DNA of 64,000 bases. It comes from Hufsiella arboris (lineage in GTDB: Bacteria > Bacteroidota > Bacteroidia > Sphingobacteriales > Sphingobacteriaceae). The DNA is taken from positions 372,001-436,000 of the forward strand of contig NZ_WVHT01000001.1 of the NCBI RefSeq assembly GCF_009834875.1. Reading direction: 5' to 3'. The notes under the pieces are model-generated. The model was not told where the DNA came from and did no database searches. It was given only the letters and a program-made list of their open reading frames with translations. The number at the start of each line of letters is the position of its first letter. The stretch's first letter is position 1. A program made the position numbers and the translations under genes. Positions 27,716 through 36,023 of the stretch are shown piece by piece.

Positions 27716-29079
27716 CCAATGGACAACTAGTAAAAGAAGCATACCATTTAAACGCGCTCGACCTGTTGGATGAAATCAATTGGTTTGAGAAGGTGTTGCA
27801 AACACGGCTTAAGCTTCACTATGGCGAGGAAACTGATTTTGAATCCATCAACCAGATTCTGCCACCCGATTATTCAGACAGGGAATCTGTCTATTTTGAA
27901 TTCATCCGCTTTTACCAGTTAACATCTTCTGAACGGCTGGTGTTGATATTGGCTATGCTGCCTCACATTTTTCCGCAGATACTGGACGTTTTCTTTAATA
28001 AAGGGCAGCTTAAAGATCGCGGAAACACAGAATTCGGGGGCTTAAAAGGCACATCTCATAGCGGTTTCCTCCCAACAGGCGAAACCGTTTTGTTTTTACT
28101 GGCGGGCAATGATCTGGGCAAGCGGTTTAAAGTGCAGCAGCTCTTTGATACAGAACATTTATTTAAAATCCACAACATCCTTTGGCTGGGAAGCTCGCCG
28201 GCAAATGAACCAGTTTTTAGCGGCCAGCTGTTGATCAATGATGAATACGTCGACCTGTTTACCGGGGGGAAACTTCGCAAGCCTTCCTTCAGCATGGATT
28301 TCCCGGCAAAGCGGATAACGACGACCTTAGATTGGGAGGATCTGGTTCTTGACAGGCACACATCTCAGCAGCTGGCTGAAATAAAAATCTGGTTGGAGCA
28401 TGGCAGCAAGCTGATGAACGAATGGGGAATGAAGAAGCAGCTGAAGCCCGGCTACAAAGCTCTTTTCCATGGCCCGCCGGGCACAGGCAAAACACTTACC
28501 GCGGCGTTATTCGGCAAACTTGCAGGTGTTGACGTTTATCGGGTTGATCTCTCCATGGTCGTTTCGAAATACATCGGCGAAACGGAAAAAAATCTTGAAA
28601 AAGTCTTCACTAAAGCGGAGCACAAAAGCTGGATCCTGTTTTTTGATGAAGCGGATGCCTTGTTTGGCAAGCGGACTTCCATTTCAGACGCACACGACAA
28701 ATATGCCAACCAGGAAATAGCCTACCTGCTGCAGCGGCTTGAAGATTATAACGGACTAGTGATTTTATCTTCTAATATGCGCAGCAATGTTGACGAAGCA
28801 TTCGGCCGAAGGCTCCAGTCGGTTATTCATTTCCCTGTTCCTAAAAGCCATGAACGAACCTTGCTCTGGCAGCAATCTTTCAGTACGCAAAGTAGCTTTT
28901 CAGAAGATGTTAATCTTGATCTGATTGCTGAAAAATTTGAACTGGCCGGGGGCTCAATTATAAACGTGGTGCAGTACGCCTCGCTGATGGCCCTAAGCCG
29001 CAATGAGAATATCATCCGCCAGTCGGATATTTTAGAGGGAATTCGAAAAGAATTTAGAAAAGAAGGCAAAACCGTATAA
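27709..29079 (+). CDS. eCIS AAA+ ATPase (Afp15-like)
   Basis: A 456-residue AAA+ ATPase. Walker A is GPPGTGKT (residues 255-262). Walker B is WILFFDEADALF (D313, E314). Sensor 1 is VILSSNMRSNVD, followed by an arginine-finger region in EAFGRRLQSVIHFPVP. The N-terminal ~200 residues are a family-specific domain seen in Afp15/Pvc15. These ATPases are needed for particle assembly and are proposed to help load cargo. It is the last structural-operon gene; the first DUF4157 cargo gene starts 34 bases later. Confidence 0.93.
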   Translation: MVTNGQLVKEAYHLNALDLLDEINWFEKVLQTRLKLHYGEETDFESINQILPPDYSDRESVYFEFIRFYQLTSSERLVLILAMLPHIFPQILDVFFNKGQLKDRGNTEFGGLKGTSHSGFLPTGETVLFLLAGNDLGKRFKVQQLFDTEHLFKIHNILWLGSSPANEPVFSGQLLINDEYVDLFTGGKLRKPSFSMDFPAKRITTTLDWEDLVLDRHTSQQLAEIKIWLEHGSKLMNEWGMKKQLKPGYKALFHGPPGTGKTLTAALFGKLAGVDVYRVDLSMVVSKYIGETEKNLEKVFTKAEHKSWILFFDEADALFGKRTSISDAHDKYANQEIAYLLQRLEDYNGLVILSSNMRSNVDEAFGRRLQSVIHFPVPKSHERTLLWQQSFSTQSSFSEDVNLDLIAEKFELAGGSIINVVQYASLMALSRNENIIRQSDILEGIRKEFRKEGKTV

Positions 29080-29113
29080 GGTTTAAGCATCTTGAATAAT
29101 AGAATCAGGACCA

Positions 29114-30484
29114 ATGTTTGCATTAGAAAAACATTCGGAAAACAATAATCCGGAAGGACCTTCTGTAACAGGAAAGTGTTCACCAGGAGTGCTGAACATT
29201 CAGCGGAAGTTAACAGTCGGCTCACCAGACGACCAATACGAACGCGAAGCGGATTCGATAGCCGAACAGGTTGTGAGCGGATCCGGATCAAACTTCGTTC
29301 AGCGTAAATGTGCTCACTGCGAGGAAGAGGAAAAACTTCAGCGTAAAGAGTCGAATCAATCCGGCTCAGAACAGGTTGCCACTGAAAGCATTGCCGGTTC
29401 TATCAGTTCATCAAAAGGAAATGGCACATCAATCGACAATAGAACTCAATCGTTCATGTCTGATCGTTTTGGCAGTGATTTTTCAAACGTAACAATCCAC
29501 ACCGATCAACAGGCTGTACAACTAAGCCGGAATCTCAACGCCCGGGCATTTACCACCGGCTCTGATATTTATTTTGGCGAAGGTCAATATCGTCCACAAT
29601 CACCGGACGGACAAAAACTATTGGCACATGAGCTAACGCACGTGTTGCAGCAAAGTTCTTCGCATGCGCCTGTTGTACAAAGGCAATTGGCTTCAGATCC
29701 AGGAAATATCGATTACGTCGATCAGCGCGACGGTGCTCCAAAAGCGAAATCATGTGCCCCGCCATCAAACTGTCCAGCGACTTTTTGCCAGCCATTTAAA
29801 AGCGAAAACCTGGCAAGAAGCCAACGTGATAAAACAATGTTCTTCCTGCTGGCGGGTATAGGCGCAGTGGTCGATTCCCGGGTAATGCCTCTTTGGAGCG
29901 AGTATTTGTTAGGCGGCTCGCCACCGCAGAACTTAAGCGCCAAATTTGGCGCCGACTTTGCCGCTTCGCCTACAACAAAAGCCACTACTAATTTTTTGTT
30001 GGGAGCTCTTAAAAACAAATTGACAGCTTCTGTTCCAACATTCCCTGCCGGCTCCATGGTAACCACGGTCGACATTTTAACCCTTATTCCCACCGAACTT
30101 GCCGCGATCAACACATCGGGAGATGCCAATGAAATGAATTTTAACATTCCTAAAGACATTGCCGGCAACCTGGCTGGCGGTATCGGCGATAATCAAACAG
30201 CCTGTAAATCTGGTGCGCAGCCATCACCGTTCAATGATATGCGTCTCGCCACTGGTGCTGTTACGCTTGTGAAAAGCAAACCTGGCGAAATTACCGTCAT
30301 ACCAATCATTAACTACACCGTAAAAGATACTATAGACCTTTGTCCCGGTAATTGTGGAACCTCAGCTGAACAGTTGGCAACAGTGCCAATGTCACAGTTC
30401 GAAGCAACCGGCATATCAGGCGACGTTCCCTTCACGGTTGAATTCTCACCGGTGGTCTTTCCTTTCACCATTCCCAATCCCTGA
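29114..30484 (+). CDS. eCIS-core (DUF4157) cargo protein 1, unknown C-terminal domain
   Basis: A 456-residue putative eCIS cargo. Residues 30-53 are the header motif (QRKLTVGSPDDQYEREAD). Residues 63-74 are QRKCAHCEEEEK. Residues about 105-180 are the DUF4157/eCIS-core domain, with FMSDRFGSDFSNVTIHTD, then ARAFTTGSDIYFGEGQY, and the LLAHELTHVLQQ motif (H172, E173, H176). The C-terminal ~250 residues have no recognised family. They begin with a Cys-rich stretch (SCAPPSNCPATFCQPF), followed by a helical part and a beta-rich end. No signal peptide. DUF4157 proteins are known eCIS-associated toxins or loading factors; the activity of this one is unknown. Confidence 0.88.
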   Translation: MFALEKHSENNNPEGPSVTGKCSPGVLNIQRKLTVGSPDDQYEREADSIAEQVVSGSGSNFVQRKCAHCEEEEKLQRKESNQSGSEQVATESIAGSISSSKGNGTSIDNRTQSFMSDRFGSDFSNVTIHTDQQAVQLSRNLNARAFTTGSDIYFGEGQYRPQSPDGQKLLAHELTHVLQQSSSHAPVVQRQLASDPGNIDYVDQRDGAPKAKSCAPPSNCPATFCQPFKSENLARSQRDKTMFFLLAGIGAVVDSRVMPLWSEYLLGGSPPQNLSAKFGADFAASPTTKATTNFLLGALKNKLTASVPTFPAGSMVTTVDILTLIPTELAAINTSGDANEMNFNIPKDIAGNLAGGIGDNQTACKSGAQPSPFNDMRLATGAVTLVKSKPGEITVIPIINYTVKDTIDLCPGNCGTSAEQLATVPMSQFEATGISGDVPFTVEFSPVVFPFTIPNP

Positions 30485-30490
30485 TCTGTC

Positions 30491-32839
30491 ATGCATCAGC
30501 CGGAAACAAGCAATCCTGTCGCTAAAACGGAAGACCAAAGCGTTTCGCGTTTTTCGCCTACAATCGATACGTTAGACCGTCCAACCATATGCGGCATAAA
30601 TCCTGTTCAGTACAAACTTACTGTTGGCGCGCCAGACGACCCTCTTGAACGCGAAGCCGACGCCGTTGCCGACCAGGTGATGCGAATGCCCGAAAACGGG
30701 TTTATCCAACGTAAATGTTCGCACTGCGAGGAGGAGGAAAAAGCTCAGCGGAAAATTATGCCGGAATTTATCCAACGAAAAACTGATGCAAATGGCTCAA
30801 CGGCGCCTGAAGCTGTCTCACAGCAAATTCAAGCCGAAAAAGGCAGAGGAACATCCATTGACAAGGATACCCGAAGTTTTATGGAAAGTCGTTTTAACAC
30901 CAGCTTTTCGGACGTTCAAATTCATAACGATTATCAGTCCGCCCAACTAAGTCAAAGCCTTAACGCCAAAGCGTTTACAACCGGATCAGACATTTATTTC
31001 AACAGCGGTCAGTATCAGTCAAACTCTTCAGAAGGAAAAAAACTGCTGGCGCATGAACTAACTCACACGATTCAGCAGGGAAATAATCAACTGAATAAAA
31101 AAATCCAAAGGGCATCGTATTATCCGCAAGTAACCGGAGGCTCCGCCACCGGGATAACAGATTTTGCGGGAGCGTATACCATTCTAAGTCCGTTAAATTC
31201 GACAGACATTATCGACACGCTGGATGAACTGGAAAGAAGGAATCCCAGGTCAGTTTTTTCGCTTCTTTCAAACCTCGGCAGCGCCACCGGCCCCGTTGGC
31301 GTAACCCGCCTCAGGGTTTATTTTCTCGGATTTAAAAATGCTCGTTATCAAAATGACATGTCGGCAGCCGAACTGCAGGATTTGGCTACAAACATCACGG
31401 CATTGCCTCTACAACAACAGCAGGCCATACAAACATACATAACCACACACCGGTCGGCTGTTTCACAGGATTTATACACAGGATCACACATTCCAACTGC
31501 GGCTGAACAAGCTTCAATCGAAACCATATTTAATCCGGGCGCTACCACTAGTGTATCCTCAACGGGAACAATAACTGTAACGCCGCCAACCGTAGCTCCG
31601 GTATGCTCCAACGCGACAGCATTTACCACACGCATTAGAGGGGTACTCGAACCGATTATCAGGACCAACGTTACGGCTTTCAGAGCGCGCCGCGCCGCGC
31701 CTGCCACATTTCCAATAAGCCAGGCTAATACAATGGCGGATCTCGCGCAAGCGGAAGTTGAAAGCTACTTCCGGCCTTTTTTGGCGCGGGCGTCCAGGTC
31801 GGGGGCAGCCGGATCATATAGTTTAGGTGGCGGAACAAGGGCAAGCTCGCTGTTAAGAGATCAGTCGACGACAACCCGTTGGCAAACCGAAGGCGGCAGG
31901 CTCGGCTGGCTAAAATACTGGTACGATCATCTTACCGGAAATTTGAATGATACATTGCATTGCGATGATGCCCAGATAACAGCAGCGTTAACGCCGATGG
32001 CAAGGGACACTACCCTGATTCCATTGATCGACGACTACGTGCAAAGCTGGCCGGCGGAGGCTACGGGAGGCATTAACATTCAGCCTTACCTGGATGCGAG
32101 TAATTTGGTATGCAGCCGCTGGGATACGTTCACAACAATTATTCACGAATTTATCCATCTGCTCGCCCATCCAAATTTTGAAACAGCCAGAAATGCCTTG
32201 CCTAACAATGCAATGGAAACGCTAAAGGAAGGCCTGGACGATGTTTTAAGAAAAGAATTATGGGAAGGAACCGGCAACCTAAAAAACCGTTTAATTTCAA
32301 CTTCAGGAACGGCAAACCGAACAGTTATCGAAGGCGGTACTTTTCCGTTGAACACGGCGCAAGTTTGCAGCCACGGTTACTATGATAATTTGCCGGATGC
32401 CGAACGGATTGTATCGACTGTCGGCCGTCAGAATATTAAACTAGCCTACTTCCTTGGACAAACAGAATATCTCGGCCTGGGTACAGGATCTACACTTTCG
32501 CCGGGAGGCTCATTAGCCACGTCTTCATTTTATACCACCTCCGACGCAGCTAACATGGACCAGGTGAATGTCATAGCCGGTGAAACCCGTGAACAGCTTC
32601 TTTTAAGAACAAACGGAACAGAAATAAGGCGTTTAAACAACGTTGTTCTCGCACCGGGAGAGGCACTTCCGGCCACGGTTAAAATTCCAGGGGTAAGACA
32701 TGTTTATATCCACAACGATGATTCTTTAATTTCAATTGCCGTACAAAACGGCGTGACGCCGTATGAAATAATGAGAGCAAATAATCTTACTTCTTCAACG
32801 ATAACTACCGGAACACGGCTTATTATACCGAGGCATTAA
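30491..32839 (+). CDS. eCIS-core cargo protein 2 with a second zinc-peptidase motif and C-terminal LysM
   Basis: A 782-residue putative cargo. The header YKLTVGAPDDPLEREADAVA is followed by QRKCSHCEEEEK (73-84) and the DUF4157 core with HELTH at H188. Far downstream is a second zinc site, IIHEFIHLLAHP (H552, E553, H556). A KEGLDDVL segment 23 residues on supplies E580, which fits a gluzincin-type HExxH...E arrangement. The last ~50 residues are a LysM domain (YIHNDDSLISIAVQNGVTPY, ending TGTRLIIPRH). A predicted metallopeptidase effector; target unknown. Six bases separate it from cargo 1 and sixteen from cargo 3. Confidence 0.85.
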   Translation: MHQPETSNPVAKTEDQSVSRFSPTIDTLDRPTICGINPVQYKLTVGAPDDPLEREADAVADQVMRMPENGFIQRKCSHCEEEEKAQRKIMPEFIQRKTDANGSTAPEAVSQQIQAEKGRGTSIDKDTRSFMESRFNTSFSDVQIHNDYQSAQLSQSLNAKAFTTGSDIYFNSGQYQSNSSEGKKLLAHELTHTIQQGNNQLNKKIQRASYYPQVTGGSATGITDFAGAYTILSPLNSTDIIDTLDELERRNPRSVFSLLSNLGSATGPVGVTRLRVYFLGFKNARYQNDMSAAELQDLATNITALPLQQQQAIQTYITTHRSAVSQDLYTGSHIPTAAEQASIETIFNPGATTSVSSTGTITVTPPTVAPVCSNATAFTTRIRGVLEPIIRTNVTAFRARRAAPATFPISQANTMADLAQAEVESYFRPFLARASRSGAAGSYSLGGGTRASSLLRDQSTTTRWQTEGGRLGWLKYWYDHLTGNLNDTLHCDDAQITAALTPMARDTTLIPLIDDYVQSWPAEATGGINIQPYLDASNLVCSRWDTFTTIIHEFIHLLAHPNFETARNALPNNAMETLKEGLDDVLRKELWEGTGNLKNRLISTSGTANRTVIEGGTFPLNTAQVCSHGYYDNLPDAERIVSTVGRQNIKLAYFLGQTEYLGLGTGSTLSPGGSLATSSFYTTSDAANMDQVNVIAGETREQLLLRTNGTEIRRLNNVVLAPGEALPATVKIPGVRHVYIHNDDSLISIAVQNGVTPYEIMRANNLTSSTITTGTRLIIPRH

Positions 32840-32855
32840 CGGTAAGCAATTGTAA

Positions 32856-34100
32856 TTGATGGAAGCCGCTTTACCTGACACGCAACATACCGGCCCCGTA
32901 AGCCAGAAGGCGCCAGCAACTGACATTTCTGACTTCTTAAAGACACAGCCGTCGGCGATACAATGTAAGTTAACCGTTGGTTCACCCGATGATCCGCTTG
33001 AACATGAGGCAAATGATATCGCCGACCGGGTTATGCGTATGCCTGATTCGAATTTTATCAGAAACAAGTCAGACAATTTTGCATCTACAACGACAACTGT
33101 TGCATCTGCGCCTCAATTAACCACTTCTTTTATTCAGCGCCAGCAAGTAACTACGTCCGGCGCTACCAGTTCGATCGCATCGCAGATCAGGTTTCGACCA
33201 ACCGGCGTTATGACGCGCAGGCAGTTTGATGACTATGTGAAAACCTATTATGGTGTAGCAGATGTTCATACAGGAACACAAACAGAACAGGAAGGCAGAC
33301 TTACACGGCATGGAGTACCCGCACCAACTATCCCCAACTGGCAATCTTGGGATCCTGGTACCGCTTCTGACGATTATACCAGCATCGTCGATGCGATGGA
33401 AAATATATTGGTATCCGTTGGCGCCATGCCACAAATAAACAGGATCATATTTTTCCAGATGGATTATGAACCAGACCCTGCAACCGGAGTAGGAACACCC
33501 CGTACCGACACCGGCGCTTCATTTGGCGCTGGCGAGCTGGTCATTTATGAAGCTTTTAACGGCACAACCGATCCGGCGACTGGCAGAAGCACCAGTGCGG
33601 GCACACCGCTAAGATCTCAAAGCCGCAGTGAAAACATTGGTTATATCATTACACATGAATTAGGACACGGAATCGGTGAGGCCGCGTCCAATGGCGGTCC
33701 GCAAATGTTTAACCAGTACCGGGCAGCAGTTGGATGGGTTGGTAGTCCGCCTGTTTTGTACGATATAGGGCAGCAGGATGTGATCGACGCTATCAGTAAT
33801 TCGACCACTCCTCCGGCCCAGTATATAATCACGCCGCGGCGTTGGTCCGACCCGACAGTTATCGATCAGCCAATGTCACGGTATTCGGTAGCCGGCGGCC
33901 CCGGGGAAGATTTCGCGGAAGCCATAGCTGCCTATATAACAAACCCGTCGTCGTTGCAGCAACGGTCGCCGGCCAGGTATAATTTCATAAACAGTAACAT
34001 GGCTGCCTGGGCAAACCGGATGAGGCAAACTGCACCGGCTTACATCAGACCGCCACAAGGCGATTTCCCGGTGCCTTCCGGAGATACCAGATACGCTTAA
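32856..34100 (+). CDS. eCIS cargo protein 3, short header plus metallopeptidase-like domain
   Basis: A 414-residue protein. It keeps the header (CKLTVGSPDDPLEHEANDIA, then DRVMRMP), but the Cys/Glu motif is degenerate (FIRNKS) and the DUF4157 core with HELTH is absent. The C-terminal domain carries ITHELGHGIGEAA (H267, E268, H271) and a later GEDFAEAIAAYI segment (E351, E355). HExxH followed by an FAE-type glutamate resembles the anthrax-lethal-factor-like zinc peptidase group. This is a motif-level resemblance only. A compact effector whose loading would have to rely on the header alone. Confidence 0.82.
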   Translation: MMEAALPDTQHTGPVSQKAPATDISDFLKTQPSAIQCKLTVGSPDDPLEHEANDIADRVMRMPDSNFIRNKSDNFASTTTTVASAPQLTTSFIQRQQVTTSGATSSIASQIRFRPTGVMTRRQFDDYVKTYYGVADVHTGTQTEQEGRLTRHGVPAPTIPNWQSWDPGTASDDYTSIVDAMENILVSVGAMPQINRIIFFQMDYEPDPATGVGTPRTDTGASFGAGELVIYEAFNGTTDPATGRSTSAGTPLRSQSRSENIGYIITHELGHGIGEAASNGGPQMFNQYRAAVGWVGSPPVLYDIGQQDVIDAISNSTTPPAQYIITPRRWSDPTVIDQPMSRYSVAGGPGEDFAEAIAAYITNPSSLQQRSPARYNFINSNMAAWANRMRQTAPAYIRPPQGDFPVPSGDTRYA

Positions 34101-34107
34101 CCGATCT

Positions 34108-35679
34108 ATGCGCATTACCAAAAACACATCAAAACCGTTGGAGAATCAAACTGCTCCTGCGGGTTCATCTGAGCAAAGAACAATAAATCAATCAGAAAAA
34201 CTTGCTTCAGTGCAAACCGCATTACATGTCGGTGAATCGAACCAATTGTCCGATTCGGAAAGCGAAAATACCGCAAAAACGCCTGCAGTCTCTTCGTTCA
34301 TTCAAAGAAAGAGCGAGCATTCGGCTACGCCTGTAACCGATAGTATTGACAATCAAATTGAGTCGAGCCGTGGATCCGGACAAACAATAGACCATGAAAC
34401 AAAAAGTTTTATGCAACACCGTTTTGGCGAGAGCTTCGATAATGTTCATGTCCATACAGATACCAATTCCGGTCAACTTGCAAGATCGCTTAACGCAAAG
34501 GCCTTTACGGTTGGCGACGATATCTATTTTAAAGAAGGGAATTATAATCCAGGCTCTGCCGAAGGAAGAAAATTGCTCGCGCATGAATTGACACATACTA
34601 TTCAGCAAAGCGGCTCTGTGCAGTCAGTGCAACGGGATACGGATGTTGTGAACATGCCGCCTCTGACTGTGACCGCTGGAATGCCAGATACAGCTCCGCT
34701 GAGCACGCCGGTTCCCGCAGGCGGGATGTCTGCCACTATTACCGCGAATCCGGCGAACACACAATTGCCAGAAACGCCCTTGCCATTCACAGCAAGCGGC
34801 TGGGATGGAAACGACATTGCCAGTAAACTCGGCCAGTATGACCGCATACCAGGAACCGACAGTGATGCTGTGAGGTGCGTTCAATCGGTAGCTCTTATGA
34901 GTCACATTTTAATTGGGCCTTCTGCAGCAAATGCCTATCTAAATGCTATCGCGTTGCAGGGGCTTTTGCAATCCAGTCAACCCGAAAACAGGAAAAGAAC
35001 AGCGAGACAGGTAATCTATTTTGTCAGGCGCAGAATCGAAAACAGGCAAGCTACCTACGGAAATATGTATTGGGCGATGGAAGCTGTCCATGATTTGTTT
35101 TTAAACGATACCAGCGGAACCCCGGCAGGCACTGCAGATCCGGTGCGGGCCCAGATAACACCTTCAATGGATCTATCGCAAAGTATGGTGAATATGGATG
35201 TTTGGTGCGCCGACCGGGCGGAGCTTTTGGCCCAGGCTTCAAGATTAAATGCCGGAGAGCAGTTGATGTTAAATACCTGGAGTGTCAGTTTCAACTTTAA
35301 TTTCGATGAAGCCGGATTTCCGCTCACTCAGCGCTCTGGTACGATTGAACTTACTGATGAAGAAGGGCATCATCCCCGGCAGGTTACGATCAGACGGATC
35401 GATGCGAGCCGTAAGCCCAGGGCAAGCCAGATTGACCTAAACAGGGATCGTAAATCCGGACATCAGATGCTTATTTACAAAGACGCGGCGAACAGCCATA
35501 TTAAGATGTATGAACCGGAAAACACTCCCTCAGGTAATCATTTATTCGATCTTACTGACGATCCGTCAGCTATAGAATCATCGTTGTTTAATGATCAGCC
35601 TGCATTTGAGCTTTACAAGTATGTTCAGCTGTGGGGTAAAATAGTTCCAGCGCCGGCTACTTCAGCGTTCGGAATGTAA
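34108..35679 (+). CDS. eCIS-core cargo protein 4, papain-like C-terminal domain suspected
   Basis: A 523-residue putative cargo. The start has only a weak header, but the DUF4157 core is intact: FMQHRFGESFDNVHVHTDTN, KAFTVGDDIYFKEGNYNPG, LLAHELTHTIQQ (H159). A Pro/Thr-rich linker (about 175-230) leads to a C-terminal domain. There C257 begins a helix (AVRCVQSVALMSH) and H452 lies in a strand (SGHQMLIYKD), followed by an MYEPENT turn (N472). A Cys-helix, His-strand, Asn/Glu order fits papain-like/NlpC-type cysteine peptidases or transglutaminases. This is inferred from order only, and the family is not identified. Confidence 0.78.
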   Translation: MRITKNTSKPLENQTAPAGSSEQRTINQSEKLASVQTALHVGESNQLSDSESENTAKTPAVSSFIQRKSEHSATPVTDSIDNQIESSRGSGQTIDHETKSFMQHRFGESFDNVHVHTDTNSGQLARSLNAKAFTVGDDIYFKEGNYNPGSAEGRKLLAHELTHTIQQSGSVQSVQRDTDVVNMPPLTVTAGMPDTAPLSTPVPAGGMSATITANPANTQLPETPLPFTASGWDGNDIASKLGQYDRIPGTDSDAVRCVQSVALMSHILIGPSAANAYLNAIALQGLLQSSQPENRKRTARQVIYFVRRRIENRQATYGNMYWAMEAVHDLFLNDTSGTPAGTADPVRAQITPSMDLSQSMVNMDVWCADRAELLAQASRLNAGEQLMLNTWSVSFNFNFDEAGFPLTQRSGTIELTDEEGHHPRQVTIRRIDASRKPRASQIDLNRDRKSGHQMLIYKDAANSHIKMYEPENTPSGNHLFDLTDDPSAIESSLFNDQPAFELYKYVQLWGKIVPAPATSAFGM

Positions 35680-35729
35680 AACAAAACCTGGTGTGATAAG
35701 ACAATCCTCAATTTTAAATAAAGATCTAA

Positions 35730-36002
35730 CAATGCGGCTACCGAAGACCGATCAGTATTTCTCGGTTAAATAATCGTAACCCAGTATCTCGTCAGGTCGG
35801 TCTTGGTTTTGGAACAGCATCCCTGAGAAACCCTATTCAAACACGCCCGGCCTCGCAAACATTCTTTTATAGTGAACTTAATGGTTGGGTTTCCTACCGG
35901 ATTGTTTCAAACCTGGAATTAATGACGTATCTGACCGTTGGCGACGGCACAAACCTTCCCGTTTTCGGATCCGCGCAAGCAGATTTAAGATATAGATTTT
36001 AA
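35730..36002 (+). pseudogene. Start-less open segment, possible remnant of a cargo gene 3' end
   Basis: Between cargo 4 and the giant cargo gene, 90 codons are open after an in-frame TAA at 35727. They end NLPVFGSAQADLRYRF with TAA at 36000-36002, and no plausible start codon precedes the coding-like part. Its composition looks protein-like (VGLGFGTASLRNPIQ, then SELNGWVSYRIVSNLELMTY). It is in the same frame as the following gene but separated by the stop. It could be the tail of a decayed fifth cargo gene, or chance. Confidence 0.35.
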
Positions 36003-36023
36003 ATAAATTCATCAACTCTTTTT

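Noticed and set aside
9796-29079. Reading the contractile locus as a prophage or a type VI secretion system
   Set aside because: No capsid, terminase, portal, integrase or lysis genes, and no TssJLM membrane complex; the DUF4255, tape-measure-type, LysM adaptor, AAA+ ATPase and DUF4157 genes mark an eCIS.
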